Below, one piece after another: positions 1-8,393 of a DNA stretch of 38,115 nucleotides (its first letter is position 1; each line of letters begins with the position of its first letter). The position numbers were made by a program, and so were the translations under genes. Where the stretch lies: NCBI GenBank assembly GCA_963578605.1, contig CAUZEA010000052.1, positions 1-38,115 of the forward strand, read 5' to 3'. The notes beneath the pieces are model-generated. The model was not told the origin of the DNA. It did no database searches and saw nothing but the letters and a program-made list of their open reading frames with translations. The DNA is from JAKVCB01 sp963578605 (lineage in GTDB: Bacteria > Planctomycetota > Planctomycetia > Pirellulales > Lacipirellulaceae).

Positions 1-49
1 TTGACCAAGACACATGTTTGACCAAGACACATGTTTGACCAAGACACAT
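1..49. repeat. Tandem repeat, 17 bp x 2.9, at the window edge
   Basis: Unit TTGACCAAGACACATGT runs at 1-17, 18-34 and 35-49, perfect apart from the last two bases. It lies inside the sialidase reading frame just after the Asp box. Seventeen is not a multiple of three, so the array shifts the frame. It also sits at the window start, so an assembly artefact at a sequence end is possible. Confidence 0.95.
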
Positions 50-416
50 CGCCGTCGCTGCTTTGTCGGAGAACCAAATCGATATCTTGTTTTCCATAGC
101 CCGGATCTTGAGCATTATGTTTTCGCGCTTCGGCGAAGGCCAGCAGTGTTCCGTCCGGCGACGTCTCGATGGCGGGAATTCGAAACGTGTGGTATCCCTC
201 CGTACCGGAAACGAACACATCAACATGCGTTTTGTCAGCAAGCGCTGGCAACGCAAAAAAGAAGGCGACCACGACACCCCAAAATGCATGATGCTTCGAA
301 ATAGATCGCCGACGCTTTGGGTTGTCCGTAACGACAAGCTGCCGGCTCGTCGATCCGCACGCCGGCAGCTTGCGGCGACAGACGTTTTTAGCTGGTGGCT
401 GTATAACGGGGCTCAT
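1..416 (-). CDS. Exported sialidase (exo-alpha-sialidase/BNR family), N-terminal part, cut by window edge
   Basis: The minus strand is open from an ATG at 416 to the window edge, 138 codons. A basic stretch (KRRRSISK) is followed by a hydrophobic core ending FFFALPALA-D, a good Sec signal peptide. Then come the hallmarks of a sialidase start: YHTFRIPAI (the FRIP arginine), GTLLAFAEAR, DIDLVLRQS and an Asp-box-like SSDGDVSW. Such enzymes remove terminal sialic acid, or act as related glycan hydrolases, outside the cytoplasm. The start is uncertain: the ATG at 416 puts about 50 residues before the signal core, and no ATG, GTG or TTG lies just before the basic stretch. Directly after the Asp box the gene runs into three copies of a 17-bp repeat; the two extra copies add 34 bases and change the frame, so the gene may be broken just outside the view. 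Confidence 0.72.
   Translation of the reverse strand, partial: MSPVIQPPAKNVCRRKLPACGSTSRQLVVTDNPKRRRSISKHHAFWGVVVAFFFALPALADKTHVDVFVSGTEGYHTFRIPAIETSPDGTLLAFAEARKHNAQDPGYGKQDIDLVLRQSSDGDVSWSNMCLGQTCVLV
336..372. repeat. Perfect 12-bp inverted repeat (hairpin) in the sialidase leader
   Basis: CAAGCTGCCGGC (336-347) and GCCGGCAGCTTG (361-372) are exact reverse complements around a 13-base loop. On the plus strand the hairpin is followed by GACGTTTTTAGC at 381-392, so it could act as a terminator in that direction. On the minus strand it lies between the chosen sialidase ATG and the signal peptide, where it could fold in the mRNA leader if the true start is downstream. Confidence 0.6.
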
Positions 417-432
417 CGGGGGGCGTCAAACT

Positions 433-533
433 TCTTGCGAGAATGAAATGCACGACGTTTTCGTGGATGTCGGTCGAACCCTGTCGTAAACACGACCAAG
501 GTGTTGTCCAACATTTCGCGCTGCTTCAAATCT
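433..533 (-). pseudogene. Possible DUF1501 relic
   Basis: The minus strand reads LRDLKQREMLDNTLVVFTT followed by unrelated residues, with an in-frame TGA immediately upstream. The DUF1501 protein at 6709-8190 has LKDLKQRGMLEDTLVVWAT in the region before its EFGRT motif, a close match. Here the EFGR part is not recognisable (GFDRHPRKR). Sulfatases have a loosely similar DNTLVVFTS stretch, so that alternative stays open. It has no start or stop context of its own and looks like a surviving scrap. Confidence 0.5.
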
Positions 534-1156
534 CGTAGTCAACTGAATAACTGATAACGAGTCCCATCTCCATCCCGCCGCTGAACCTACCTGAGAGGCT
601 CCCTCTTGTCAAAATATGGAGCTGTTGTCCATTCATTTTTCCCGCGGCATGGAGCAATTCGGGCGGGCTTTTTGAACGTTCCGGGCAGTTGACTTCCCAC
701 GGACCGAACTGCTTGGCAAAGCCGTGGCAGACGAGAGTCGGGTCGTCATGCTGCGGTGTGGTTCGGCGAACCGTGTGGGCGCTATCTGATTGGTCCACCG
801 CGTGCTCGATCAATGCCTATCGGTCGAGGATGCAACCCATGAAGCGAAGACCGTCGGCCTGTGCACCGGTACCACAAGAGGGGATGGGTCGTATGTTCAA
901 CTCGCGAAGGCAGCATGAGAGAAATTGGGGACGCACACTGTTACAACAGGCGACATTCCGAGCCTGGAGCGGTTCCGGAACCATCCAAGTGGGAGATCCT
1001 CGTCTAATTACAATTACGCTTTCTATGACAAGGCATCTGCCGGTCCCCTGAAAATTTTTTAGTACGATTATGAAATTCTATATACGCTTGATTTAACGGA
1101 AACAAGAATTGTAAACCATTTAATGGAAGTTAAATTCTTATCCTCAGCCAAGAGGG

Positions 1157-1381
1157 CTAGTTGGGGGCGGCTTCCAGAGGTAAGGCTCCACGATTACGAA
1201 GGAACATTAGCTGCCGACATACGATCTCGCGAACCTTCTTCTTCCCGGTTGCGTCGGCCCTGGCCTCGCAGTGGTTAGAAGTCACACAGGTTCGAGTGCT
1301 CAACAAAAGTTGGGAATCACCTAGCGGGTGCTGCTGATGAGACAGTTTCAAGCAGTTCGGGTGCTGAAGATTTCGGCCCAA
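1157..1381 (-). pseudogene. Possible transposase-type (DUF4338-like) N-terminal relic
   Basis: The translation contains ATGKKKVREIVCRQLM, then LRNRGALPLEAAP and a stop. The order resembles the start of DUF4338-type proteins (transposase or Druantia-related), where a tract like TGxLKDMxCRxLLLxLHRxGxIxLPP occurs about 40-70 residues in. The reading stops where the family would continue for another 200 residues. This is a pattern-memory match only. Confidence 0.3.
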
Positions 1382-1564
1382 GTTCTAACACGCGTTTTTC
1401 TCACTGCAAGTTTGCACACGGTCGACCTCTACGACCTGTCGGGTGACTTTTCGGATGGTTCTGCCGGTGGTACGAACCCCTCGGCACCGGGTTGGAACTA
1501 CTACCATAACAGTAGCGTCACGTTTGGCAGCTGGCGCGATTACTACAAAAGAGAGAACTGTAAG

Positions 1565-3506
1565 ATGAGATCCGGACTAACAGTAGTCGTTCTGTTTGCT
1601 GTCGTGGGGATCATGGCGGTCTGCACGCAGCAGGTCCAGGCCGAGCTGTGGGCGCAGTGGCTATTGAATGTGGATTCCGGCAGTGCAATCCGGGAGGAAG
1701 TGCATGGAATAGATTCCCTACTGGAAGGCCCTACCGCCCCCATCGCCGGCACCTATGTCTTGTCCCCGCACGGCACGGCGTTGCAGTTCAATAACAGCCA
1801 GTACATCAGGCTACAGTTCCCTGGTTCTCCCGGCGATGATCTCCCGGAAGGGTTCATGAACGATATGTCCGTCGCGTACTGGCTCAAGTTCGACGGAAGC
1901 CCCACCAATACTTACAGCTCGCTATTGACTAACAGCCACAACGAGTATGGCAACCGGCTGGTCAACCACTTATCAGGCGCATTCCGACTTTGTGGGCAAT
2001 CACAATTTACCACCCTACGCGACTCGCCATTTCGCCAACCTATGTGGAACTGGCCCCGGCGACGGTGGCTACCACGGCGACAACAACATCGTTGAGGCCG
2101 ACACCTGGCACCACCTGGTCTATACCAGCAATTGGGACGGTGACGCGGGCCAACGTACGGACAATTTTTATGTCGATGGAGTTTTGGCCGCGATCGCAAC
2201 TAGCGACGATATATTGAACGCCCACGCCTCCCTGAAATTTGGCCAGTCTCGCGGCAACCCCTATATTTCAGGCCATCAACAATTTTACGGTCAGCTGGAC
2301 CAACTGGAAATTTACGACACCGCACTGACCGTCAACGAGGTTGTTACGCTGTTCAATGACGGCTCGCCTCCCATAAACTTGACCTGGTCGGCCGATACTT
2401 CAGGGGATTGGTCTAGCGCCGCCAGTTGGACGCCCCCGGGTAGCCCCAACGCCGCGACCCACACTGCCGTGTTTGGCAACTCAACCACCGGCCCGACGAC
2501 TGCCGTCCTGACGAGTGACGTTACCGTAAATCGTATCGAATTCAACAGTCCGCAGCCGTATGCGATCGCTGGTTTGTATAGCGTCAGCCTGGAAATCGAT
2601 CCGGATGATCCGAGCGATCCCAGCGATGCCTTCGGTTTCCCCACACTGAGTGCCACTGCGGGCTCGCACCAGGTCCAGGCCAACGTCAACCTGCAGGCCA
2701 ATACCACGGCCGACATTGCCGCCGGGGCGACGCTTGAATTTGTGAACCGGCTGAATCTCAACGACAACACGTTAACCAAATCGGGCGACGGCACGCTACT
2801 GGTCAACAACAGCTTCAATACTGGCAGTGGAACCATTGTCAATAGTGGCGGTGTACTGGGAGGCGGTGGTTCGATTGGCGGGGATGTCCAGAACTCGGGC
2901 GGCACCGTCGCGCCAGGCAACAGCCCCGGCACGCTGACGGTCGATGGCAACTACAACCAGGGATCGAGTGGAACGCTGGCCATCGAGATCGGCGGTACCC
3001 AGGCCGGGGTAGACCATGACGTGCTCAACGTCCTGGGCGATGCCTCGCTGGCCGGGACCCTGAGCGTATCGCTCATTGACGGTTTTACGCCAAGTGGGGG
3101 CAACACCTTCAAGGTGCTCACCGCAAGCGGAGGGCTGACCGACGCCGGACTGACGCTGGGCGGCTCCGATGCGGGATCGTTCACGATGAGTATCGACACC
3201 GCTAACGACTGGATCATGCTGATAACCGCCGGCGCTGGCCTGGCTGGCGACTACAACGGCAACGGCACTGTCGATGCGGCCGACTACACCTTCTTTCGGG
3301 ACAACCTGGGTAGTGATTCGGCGGTCCTGAACGGCAACGGTTCCGGCGCGGCAACGGTTGTGCAAGCCGACTACGATCTATGGAAGCAGAACTTCGGGTC
3401 CTCCGGCACCGGCAGCAGTGCGGCTGTTCCCGAACCGTCAAGCCTGGCGCTAATGTTGCTCATCGGCCATGCCGCGATCGCACTGCGGAAGCGAAGCATG
3501 GCGTGA
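1565..3506 (+). pseudogene. Exported LamG / autotransporter-repeat / dockerin-like / PEP-CTERM protein, frameshifted near 1970
   Basis: An ATG at 1565 starts a signal peptide (hydrophobic VVVLFAVVGIMAV, cut after VQA). A LamG/concanavalin-like domain (SVAYWLKFD, then TWHHLVYTSN, NFYVDGVL and QLDQLEIYD) is split over two frames: the first frame fits to about 1970, the second from about 1975 to the TGA at 3504-3506. After it come a WSSAASWTPPGSP repeat start, glycine-rich autotransporter-like beta-helix repeats (about 2820-3060, GGVLGGGGSIGGDVQNSGG), a dockerin-like EF-hand pair (DYNGNGTVDAADYTFFRDN and LNGNGS...QADYDLWKQNF) and the sorting tail VPEPSSLALMLLIG plus RKR. The restored protein would be about 646 residues, exported, with its tail recognised by an exosortase-type system. 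The shift equals one extra base (or two lost) around CAGGCGC. Real decay or a sequence error cannot be told apart here. A close inverted copy of 2641-2728 lies at 9670-9757. Confidence 0.82.
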
Positions 3507-3770
3507 GAAGTGGCCAGTGTCACTCGCCACCTGCCACTCTCCTCAATCATGCAGTCGCTGGAGTGAATCCCGATCCGCGATACAATTTCAAGTACAGTTT
3601 TCACGGTTTTCAGCTGGTAATCGGGCTGCACGAGATCCCGCTTCCGAAAATTTTGCAGATTACCCAGAGAAGCTCGCATGGTAGGCTGGAACAAGACCCT
3701 CGCATGGTAGGCTGGAACAAGACCATCGGTTTACCAGATTCTCCTGTGCAACTTGAGTGCTGGACTGAAT
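3507..3770. other. Intergenic region before the cytochrome/DUF1549 gene
   Basis: Besides the 26-bp tandem duplication at 3673-3724, no RNA gene, clear terminator or promoter could be assigned in these 264 bases. Confidence 0.5.
3673..3724. repeat. Tandem duplication, 26 bp x 2
   Basis: Two perfect copies occupy 3673-3698 and 3699-3724. The core GTAGGCTGGAACAAG resembles GTAGGGTGGGACAAGCG at 14388-14404, a motif type found in dispersed intergenic elements of many bacteria, so the unit may derive from such an element. Confidence 0.93.
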
Positions 3771-6590
3771 ATGCGGTACCGACATAACGAAAATGGCGCA
3801 GTCAGCTGTGTAGTCGCTGGGACCGCTTTGATTTTATGCATCGCGATCCACAGTCCGCTCCGGGGAGAGCCGGTTGACTACGTCAGCAGTGTCAAGCCGA
3901 TTCTGGAGACGAAGTGTTTCAGCTGTCACGGTGCACTGAAGCAGGAAGCCGGTTTGCGGATGGATGCTGCTTCGCTCATTCGTCAGGGAGGGGATAGCGG
4001 GGCGATTCTTGAAGTTGGCGATGCGGATGCAAGCTTGCTGGTGGAGCGTGTGTCATCCGCAGACGTTGACTACCGGATGCCTCCCGAAGACGAAAACTTG
4101 CCGCTGAACCCTGCGGAAATTGCAACCATACGGGCGTGGATCAACGAAGGGGCGATTGCACCGGACGAACCGATTCCCCTCGACCCTGCTGAACATTGGG
4201 CGTATCAGCCACTGGTTTGCCCCCCTGTGCCGGCGGTGAATAACCCGGCCTGGGTGAGTAATACGTTGGATCAGTTTATCGCCGCCTCGCACGATCAACT
4301 CGGTCTTACTCCTGTTCCCGAGGCCGCGCCAGAAGTACTGGTGCGCCGGGTTTACCTGGATTTGATCGGTCTACCGCCAACGCGTGAGCAGCTCGTCACA
4401 TTCCTGAAAGACAAATCGCCCAGGGCGTATGAGAGGGAAGTCGATCGGTTGTTGAGCAGCCCGCGGTATGGCGAGCGGTGGGGCCGACATTGGATGGATA
4501 TCTGGCGCTACAGCGATTGGTCTGGCTTCGATGGACAGGTCCGTTACAGCCAGCGGCACATCTGGCGGTGGCGGGATTGGATTATCGAGTCGCTCAATGA
4601 CGACAAGGGCTACGACCGCATGATTTTGGAAATGCTGGCGGCCGACGAGCTCTACCCGGATAACGAGAATGAGATTCGCGCTACGGGATTCCTTGCCCGC
4701 AACTGGTACATTTTTGATCGCAACAGCTGGTTGGATGATGTGGTGGAGCACACCGGCAAGGCCTTCCTGGGAGTGACGATGAAATGTGCGAAGTGCCATG
4801 ACCACAAGTATGATCCGATCTCTCAGCCCGAGTACTATCGTCTGCGGGCGGTGTTCGAGCCATACGACGTCCGCACAGACCGCATCTTTGGTGAGCTAGA
4901 AACAAGCAAAGACGGCCTGGCGCGGGTCTACGATGCCCAGCCTGAAGCACCGACGTACTTGTTTGAAGGAGGAAATGCCAGCCGGCCCGACACCAGCACC
5001 AAGCTCAACCCGAGTGGGCCGTCTGTTTTCGGCGGCCTGCTCGACATCCAACCTGTCGTCCTACCGCTTTCCAGTTTTTATCCGACGCTCCGCCCGTTTG
5101 TCACCCGTGCAATGATCACTGCTGCGGAGAGCGTTGTCAGCTCGGCAGAGGCAGAACTGAATGCACAAACGGAGCAGTTTGGAGATCGCGAACCGGATGA
5201 CATATCTCTGGAATACAAACAGGCGAAAGAAGCTGTGGAACTGGCTGAAAAGAGGCTGCAGCTGGCAACTGCAACGCTCGCCTCTTTGGAGTCGCGTCTG
5301 GCTGCTGAACAGGCAAAGTATCAGGCCCAAACCACCGAGACTCCCATCGATGCAGCCAGCATGCAAAAGCTTACCGAGTCTGCTGGCCAGGCTCAGCGTC
5401 ACGTCCAGATGGCGGAGATCGACGAAAAACTCCTGGCCACGATCCATCAACTGGGCAAACTGCGGTTTGAGGTCCTCCACGAGAATCGGAAATATGACAC
5501 GACCGCCTCGAAGCAAGTGCTTCGTGAGGCTGAAAAACGGCTTGATAAACTCAAGCAGCAGTTGGAGGCATCGCGGCAAAGTCCCAAGGAAGGAGAAGCA
5601 GTTTACGAGCCACTGGGTCCGGTCTATCCACGTGTGAGCACCGGCAGGCGGCTGGCGCTGGCTCGTTGGATCACTGACCGTGGCAACCCCCTTACGGCCC
5701 GCGTCGCAATCAATCACATATGGCTGCGTCACTTTGGCCGACCTTTAGTGGAAAAGGTCGATGATTTCGGATTGCGCAGCCCCCGTCCGCCGCTTGCGGA
5801 TTTGCTGGACTATTTGGCCACCGAGCTGATGGACAACCAGTGGAGCATGAAACACATGCACCGGCTGATAGTGACTTCCAGTGCCTACCGCATGCAAAGT
5901 GCGGCGGTCACGGTGCCGAATACCAATTCTTCGAAGGATGCGAACAATCCGCAGTCGATCGATCCAGACAACAAGCTCTTTTGGCGGATGAACGTGCGGC
6001 GGTTGGAAGCAGAAACGGTGCGCGATGCCCTGTTGTATTTGGGGGGGAGTCTTGATCTGACTATGGGTGGCCCCGATATCGACCATCACCAGGGTCTTGT
6101 AAATCCACGCCGCAGCATCTATTTCCAACACGCCCGCGACAAGCAAATGCCGTTTCTCGACATTTTTGACGCCGCGAATCCTGGTGAGTGCTATCGGCGG
6201 CGGACAACGATTCGTCCCCAGCAAGCGTTAGCGCTGGTCAACAGCTCGCTGGCACTCGCTCAGTCTCGGCAACTCGCGCGCCGCCTGAGTGAACAACTCG
6301 AGCCGGATAACGGGTCAGCGGCCAACGAGAAACAGAGCGGGTCGGCGCACAACCACTTCGTGACCTTGGCCTCCGAAACGATCTTGTCCCGCCGGCCGAG
6401 TGAGGAGGAATTGACCGCCTGCCACGAGTTTCTTGATTTGCAGGCTCAACAGCTCAGCGTTCCGGACCGGCTGACGTTGTTGAGCGACGAGGTCAACCGT
6501 GTTCCACCAGCGACCGATCCGGTCCAACGTGCCCGGGAGAATTTGGTTTTGGTTTTGATCAATTACAACGATTTTGTCACAATACGTTAG
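3771..6590 (+). CDS. Exported planctomycete cytochrome c / DUF1549 / DUF1553 (PSCyt1-PSD1) protein
   Basis: This 939-residue protein has an N-terminal hydrophobic signal (about residues 11-30) and a c-type haem site CFSCH (49-53) in a PSCyt1-like domain (YVSSVKPILETKCFSCHGA, YRMPPED). A DUF1549 region follows (VRRVYLDLIGLPPT, SPRYGERWGRHWMDIWRYSD), ending with a second CxxCH, CAKCHDHKYDP (339-343). The middle (roughly 430-620) is rich in Glu, Gln and Ala and is predicted coiled coil. The end is DUF1553 (GRRLALARWIT, NHIWLRHFGRPLV, DDFGLRSPRPP, RRLEAETVRDALL). The family is abundant in planctomycetes; an extracytoplasmic redox or polymer-related role is suspected but unproven. The ATG at 3771 is preferred over an in-frame TTG at 3753 because it directly precedes the basic signal start. 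The DUF1501 gene follows 118 bp downstream, the usual pairing. Confidence 0.93.
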   Translation: MRYRHNENGAVSCVVAGTALILCIAIHSPLRGEPVDYVSSVKPILETKCFSCHGALKQEAGLRMDAASLIRQGGDSGAILEVGDADASLLVERVSSADVDYRMPPEDENLPLNPAEIATIRAWINEGAIAPDEPIPLDPAEHWAYQPLVCPPVPAVNNPAWVSNTLDQFIAASHDQLGLTPVPEAAPEVLVRRVYLDLIGLPPTREQLVTFLKDKSPRAYEREVDRLLSSPRYGERWGRHWMDIWRYSDWSGFDGQVRYSQRHIWRWRDWIIESLNDDKGYDRMILEMLAADELYPDNENEIRATGFLARNWYIFDRNSWLDDVVEHTGKAFLGVTMKCAKCHDHKYDPISQPEYYRLRAVFEPYDVRTDRIFGELETSKDGLARVYDAQPEAPTYLFEGGNASRPDTSTKLNPSGPSVFGGLLDIQPVVLPLSSFYPTLRPFVTRAMITAAESVVSSAEAELNAQTEQFGDREPDDISLEYKQAKEAVELAEKRLQLATATLASLESRLAAEQAKYQAQTTETPIDAASMQKLTESAGQAQRHVQMAEIDEKLLATIHQLGKLRFEVLHENRKYDTTASKQVLREAEKRLDKLKQQLEASRQSPKEGEAVYEPLGPVYPRVSTGRRLALARWITDRGNPLTARVAINHIWLRHFGRPLVEKVDDFGLRSPRPPLADLLDYLATELMDNQWSMKHMHRLIVTSSAYRMQSAAVTVPNTNSSKDANNPQSIDPDNKLFWRMNVRRLEAETVRDALLYLGGSLDLTMGGPDIDHHQGLVNPRRSIYFQHARDKQMPFLDIFDAANPGECYRRRTTIRPQQALALVNSSLALAQSRQLARRLSEQLEPDNGSAANEKQSGSAHNHFVTLASETILSRRPSEEELTACHEFLDLQAQQLSVPDRLTLLSDEVNRVPPATDPVQRARENLVLVLINYNDFVTIR

Positions 6591-6595
6591 CGCGT

Positions 6596-6637
6596 AGCTG
6601 ATAAGGTAAAGCTGACAAGCTAAAGCTGATAAGCTAA
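6596..6637. repeat. Tandem repeat, 14 bp x 3
   Basis: AGCTGATAAGGTAA, AGCTGACAAGCTAA and AGCTGATAAGCTAA lie in line just after the stop of the cytochrome/DUF1553 gene. Only two positions vary. The array is AT-rich and falls between the two paired genes, so it would be in any joint transcript. Confidence 0.9.
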
Positions 6638-6708
6638 AAGAGTGACAAGCAGCGATAAGTCGCCCGCAACCCTGGGCCGATTGGCAACGCTAGAGATTGG
6701 TTTCAACG

Positions 6709-8190
6709 ATGACACGTTCCACCGCTCAACACCTTCCGGTCATTTCCTCGACCCCCTCGTACCATCCCGCCAGCCACAACCGTCGCACGTTCCTGGCCGA
6801 CCTGGGTATGGGATTCACTGGACTGGCATTGGGAAGTATGTTGGCCCGCGACGGCGTTGCCGGCCACCGGGTGCCTAATGGTCAGCCTGATTTTGCGCCG
6901 AAAGCGAAGAGCGTAATTTGGCTCTTTATGACAGGTGGCGTAAGTCACATGGAGAGTTTTGATCCAAAGCCGGCGTTAAACAAGTATGGCGGCATGACGC
7001 TCTCGGAGACGCCCTGGAAAGACGTCTTTGATTCGCCATTTGTCAAAAAGAATTTCCGTCCACTCCAGAAAGACAACGACCGCACCTTTCGACAGCGGAT
7101 TTATCCGATGCAAATCGGCTATGGCAAGCGTGGGGAAAGCGGCATCGAGGTGAGTGACTGGTGGCCTCACGTGGGTGGCTGCATCGACGATATCGCCGTG
7201 GTGCGGTCGCTGTGGACAACAGACAACGATCACGGAGCACAACTCCAGTTCCACACGGGCCGCCACATCAGCGACGGATTTTTTCCCACGATCGGTTCGT
7301 GGGTACATTACGGTCTGGGTAGTTTGAATGAAAATCTTCCACAGTTTGTCGTAATGGGTGAACCGGTCAACGTGTGTTGTGGCGGCACGCAAGTGCACCT
7401 CGCAAATTACCTGGGGGCCGAGCATGACGGCATCATGCTCAACGAAAAACAACCTCTACCCTACGGCAAGCCGGCGGGCCATATCTTTCAGGAAGAACAG
7501 GCAGCCAATGTGGAATTGATCGGGAAGTTGAACCAAATGGCGGCAGTGCAGTATCCCGAGGATGCAGCGCTGCAAGCGCGGATCAGCGCGTATGAGTTGG
7601 CTTTCCGGATGCAGATGTCGGTACCCGAAGTCTTCGACCTGCGCGACGAGTCGCAGGCGACACTCGACGCCTACGGTGAAGGATACGGCCGGCAATTGCT
7701 GGCGGCTCGTCGATTCGTCGAGCGCGGTGTACGGTTTGTGCAAGTTTATCATGGCGGTGGTGGTGGCGGTGCTGGTTTTTGGGATGCACATACGGGTTTA
7801 AAAAAGAACCATACGGAAAATTGTGAGGCCGTTGACAAGCCTATTGCCATGCTGCTCAAAGACCTGAAGCAACGCGGAATGCTGGAAGACACGCTCGTGG
7901 TATGGGCCACGGAATTCGGACGTACCGCGGGCAGCCAGGAAGCGGACGGCCGCGATCATCATCCCTTTGGCTTCTCCTGCTGGCTGGCTGGCGGTGGAAT
8001 TCGTGGCGGAGTCGTTCACGGTGCGACTGACGAACTCGGCATCCTGGCCACCGAGAACCCCCACTATGTGACCGACGTCCATGCCACGGTGCTACACCAG
8101 CTGGGTCTTGACTCGCACAAGTTGGAAGTTCCCGGCCGCAAACGGTTGGACATCGAGTTCGGGCAGCCAATTCACGAGATCATCGCGTGA
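6709..8190 (+). CDS. Tat-exported DUF1501 protein
   Basis: The 493-residue protein carries a twin-arginine signal (NRRTFLADLG at about 24-33, then a hydrophobic stretch). It has the DUF1501 course: SVIWLFMTGGVSHMESFDPK, then WPHVGGCIDDIAVVRSLWT, FPTIGSWVHYGLG, YHGGGGGGAGFWDAHTGLK, LEDTLVVWATEFGRTAGSQ and DHHPFGFSCWLAGGG. DUF1501 belongs to the alkaline phosphatase/sulfatase-like superfamily; no substrate is established for this type. The ATG at 6709 is chosen over an in-frame TTG at 6697. The gene pairs with the upstream cytochrome c/DUF1549/DUF1553 gene, and the two products probably act together outside the cytoplasm, the first through Sec, this one folded through Tat. Confidence 0.93.
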   Translation: MTRSTAQHLPVISSTPSYHPASHNRRTFLADLGMGFTGLALGSMLARDGVAGHRVPNGQPDFAPKAKSVIWLFMTGGVSHMESFDPKPALNKYGGMTLSETPWKDVFDSPFVKKNFRPLQKDNDRTFRQRIYPMQIGYGKRGESGIEVSDWWPHVGGCIDDIAVVRSLWTTDNDHGAQLQFHTGRHISDGFFPTIGSWVHYGLGSLNENLPQFVVMGEPVNVCCGGTQVHLANYLGAEHDGIMLNEKQPLPYGKPAGHIFQEEQAANVELIGKLNQMAAVQYPEDAALQARISAYELAFRMQMSVPEVFDLRDESQATLDAYGEGYGRQLLAARRFVERGVRFVQVYHGGGGGGAGFWDAHTGLKKNHTENCEAVDKPIAMLLKDLKQRGMLEDTLVVWATEFGRTAGSQEADGRDHHPFGFSCWLAGGGIRGGVVHGATDELGILATENPHYVTDVHATVLHQLGLDSHKLEVPGRKRLDIEFGQPIHEIIA

Positions 8191-8255
8191 GCGAAAGTAC
8201 GCGCACAACGCCTATCTTTTGCGGCAACTGTGAATCCTCGGTGTGCGTGACCGAA

Positions 8256-8316
8256 CGGAAGAAAACCGGGTTAGCCCCCGGAAGAAAAACGGGTTAGCCC
8301 CCGGAAGAAAAACCGG
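8256..8316. repeat. Tandem repeat, 23 bp x about 2.6
   Basis: Copies at 8256-8278 and 8279-8301 differ at one base, and a partial third copy runs 8302-8316. The core is GGGTTAGCCCCCGGAAG. It lies between the DUF1501 gene and the oxidoreductase at 8394. Confidence 0.9.
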
Positions 8317-8393
8317 ACGAGGAACTTCTCTGCGGCAGGCAACAGGAAGGCTGTGTCTGGCCGCTCCCGGATCCCTGATATAGTGGCCACTCC

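Larger units (their letters stand above)
417..1564. other. Long gap with gene relics, no intact gene
   Basis: No convincing intact gene was found on either strand. The stretch contains a DUF1501-like relic (about 433-533, minus), an unrecognised minus-strand reading frame (526-813), an AT-rich segment at about 1045-1140, a possible transposase-type relic (1157-1381, minus) and an exported-protein-like peptide in frame with the next gene (about 1420-1545). The AT-rich segment is the most promoter-like part. Confidence 0.6.

Noticed and set aside
526..813. 95-residue minus-strand open frame (MIEHAVDQSDSAHTVRRT...)
   Set aside because: No recognisable motif, no good ribosome binding site, and it lies in a relic-rich gap. 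Its middle (LVCHGFAKQFGPWEVN) reads protein-like, but I cannot support a call.
689..1051. 120-residue plus-strand open frame
   Set aside because: Antisense to the minus-strand readings, low-quality composition and no family features; a chance open frame in GC-rich DNA.
2796..3365. Long minus-strand open frame inside the PEP-CTERM gene
   Set aside because: It is the antisense of a conserved coding region (autotransporter repeats and dockerin-like part) and has no features of its own.
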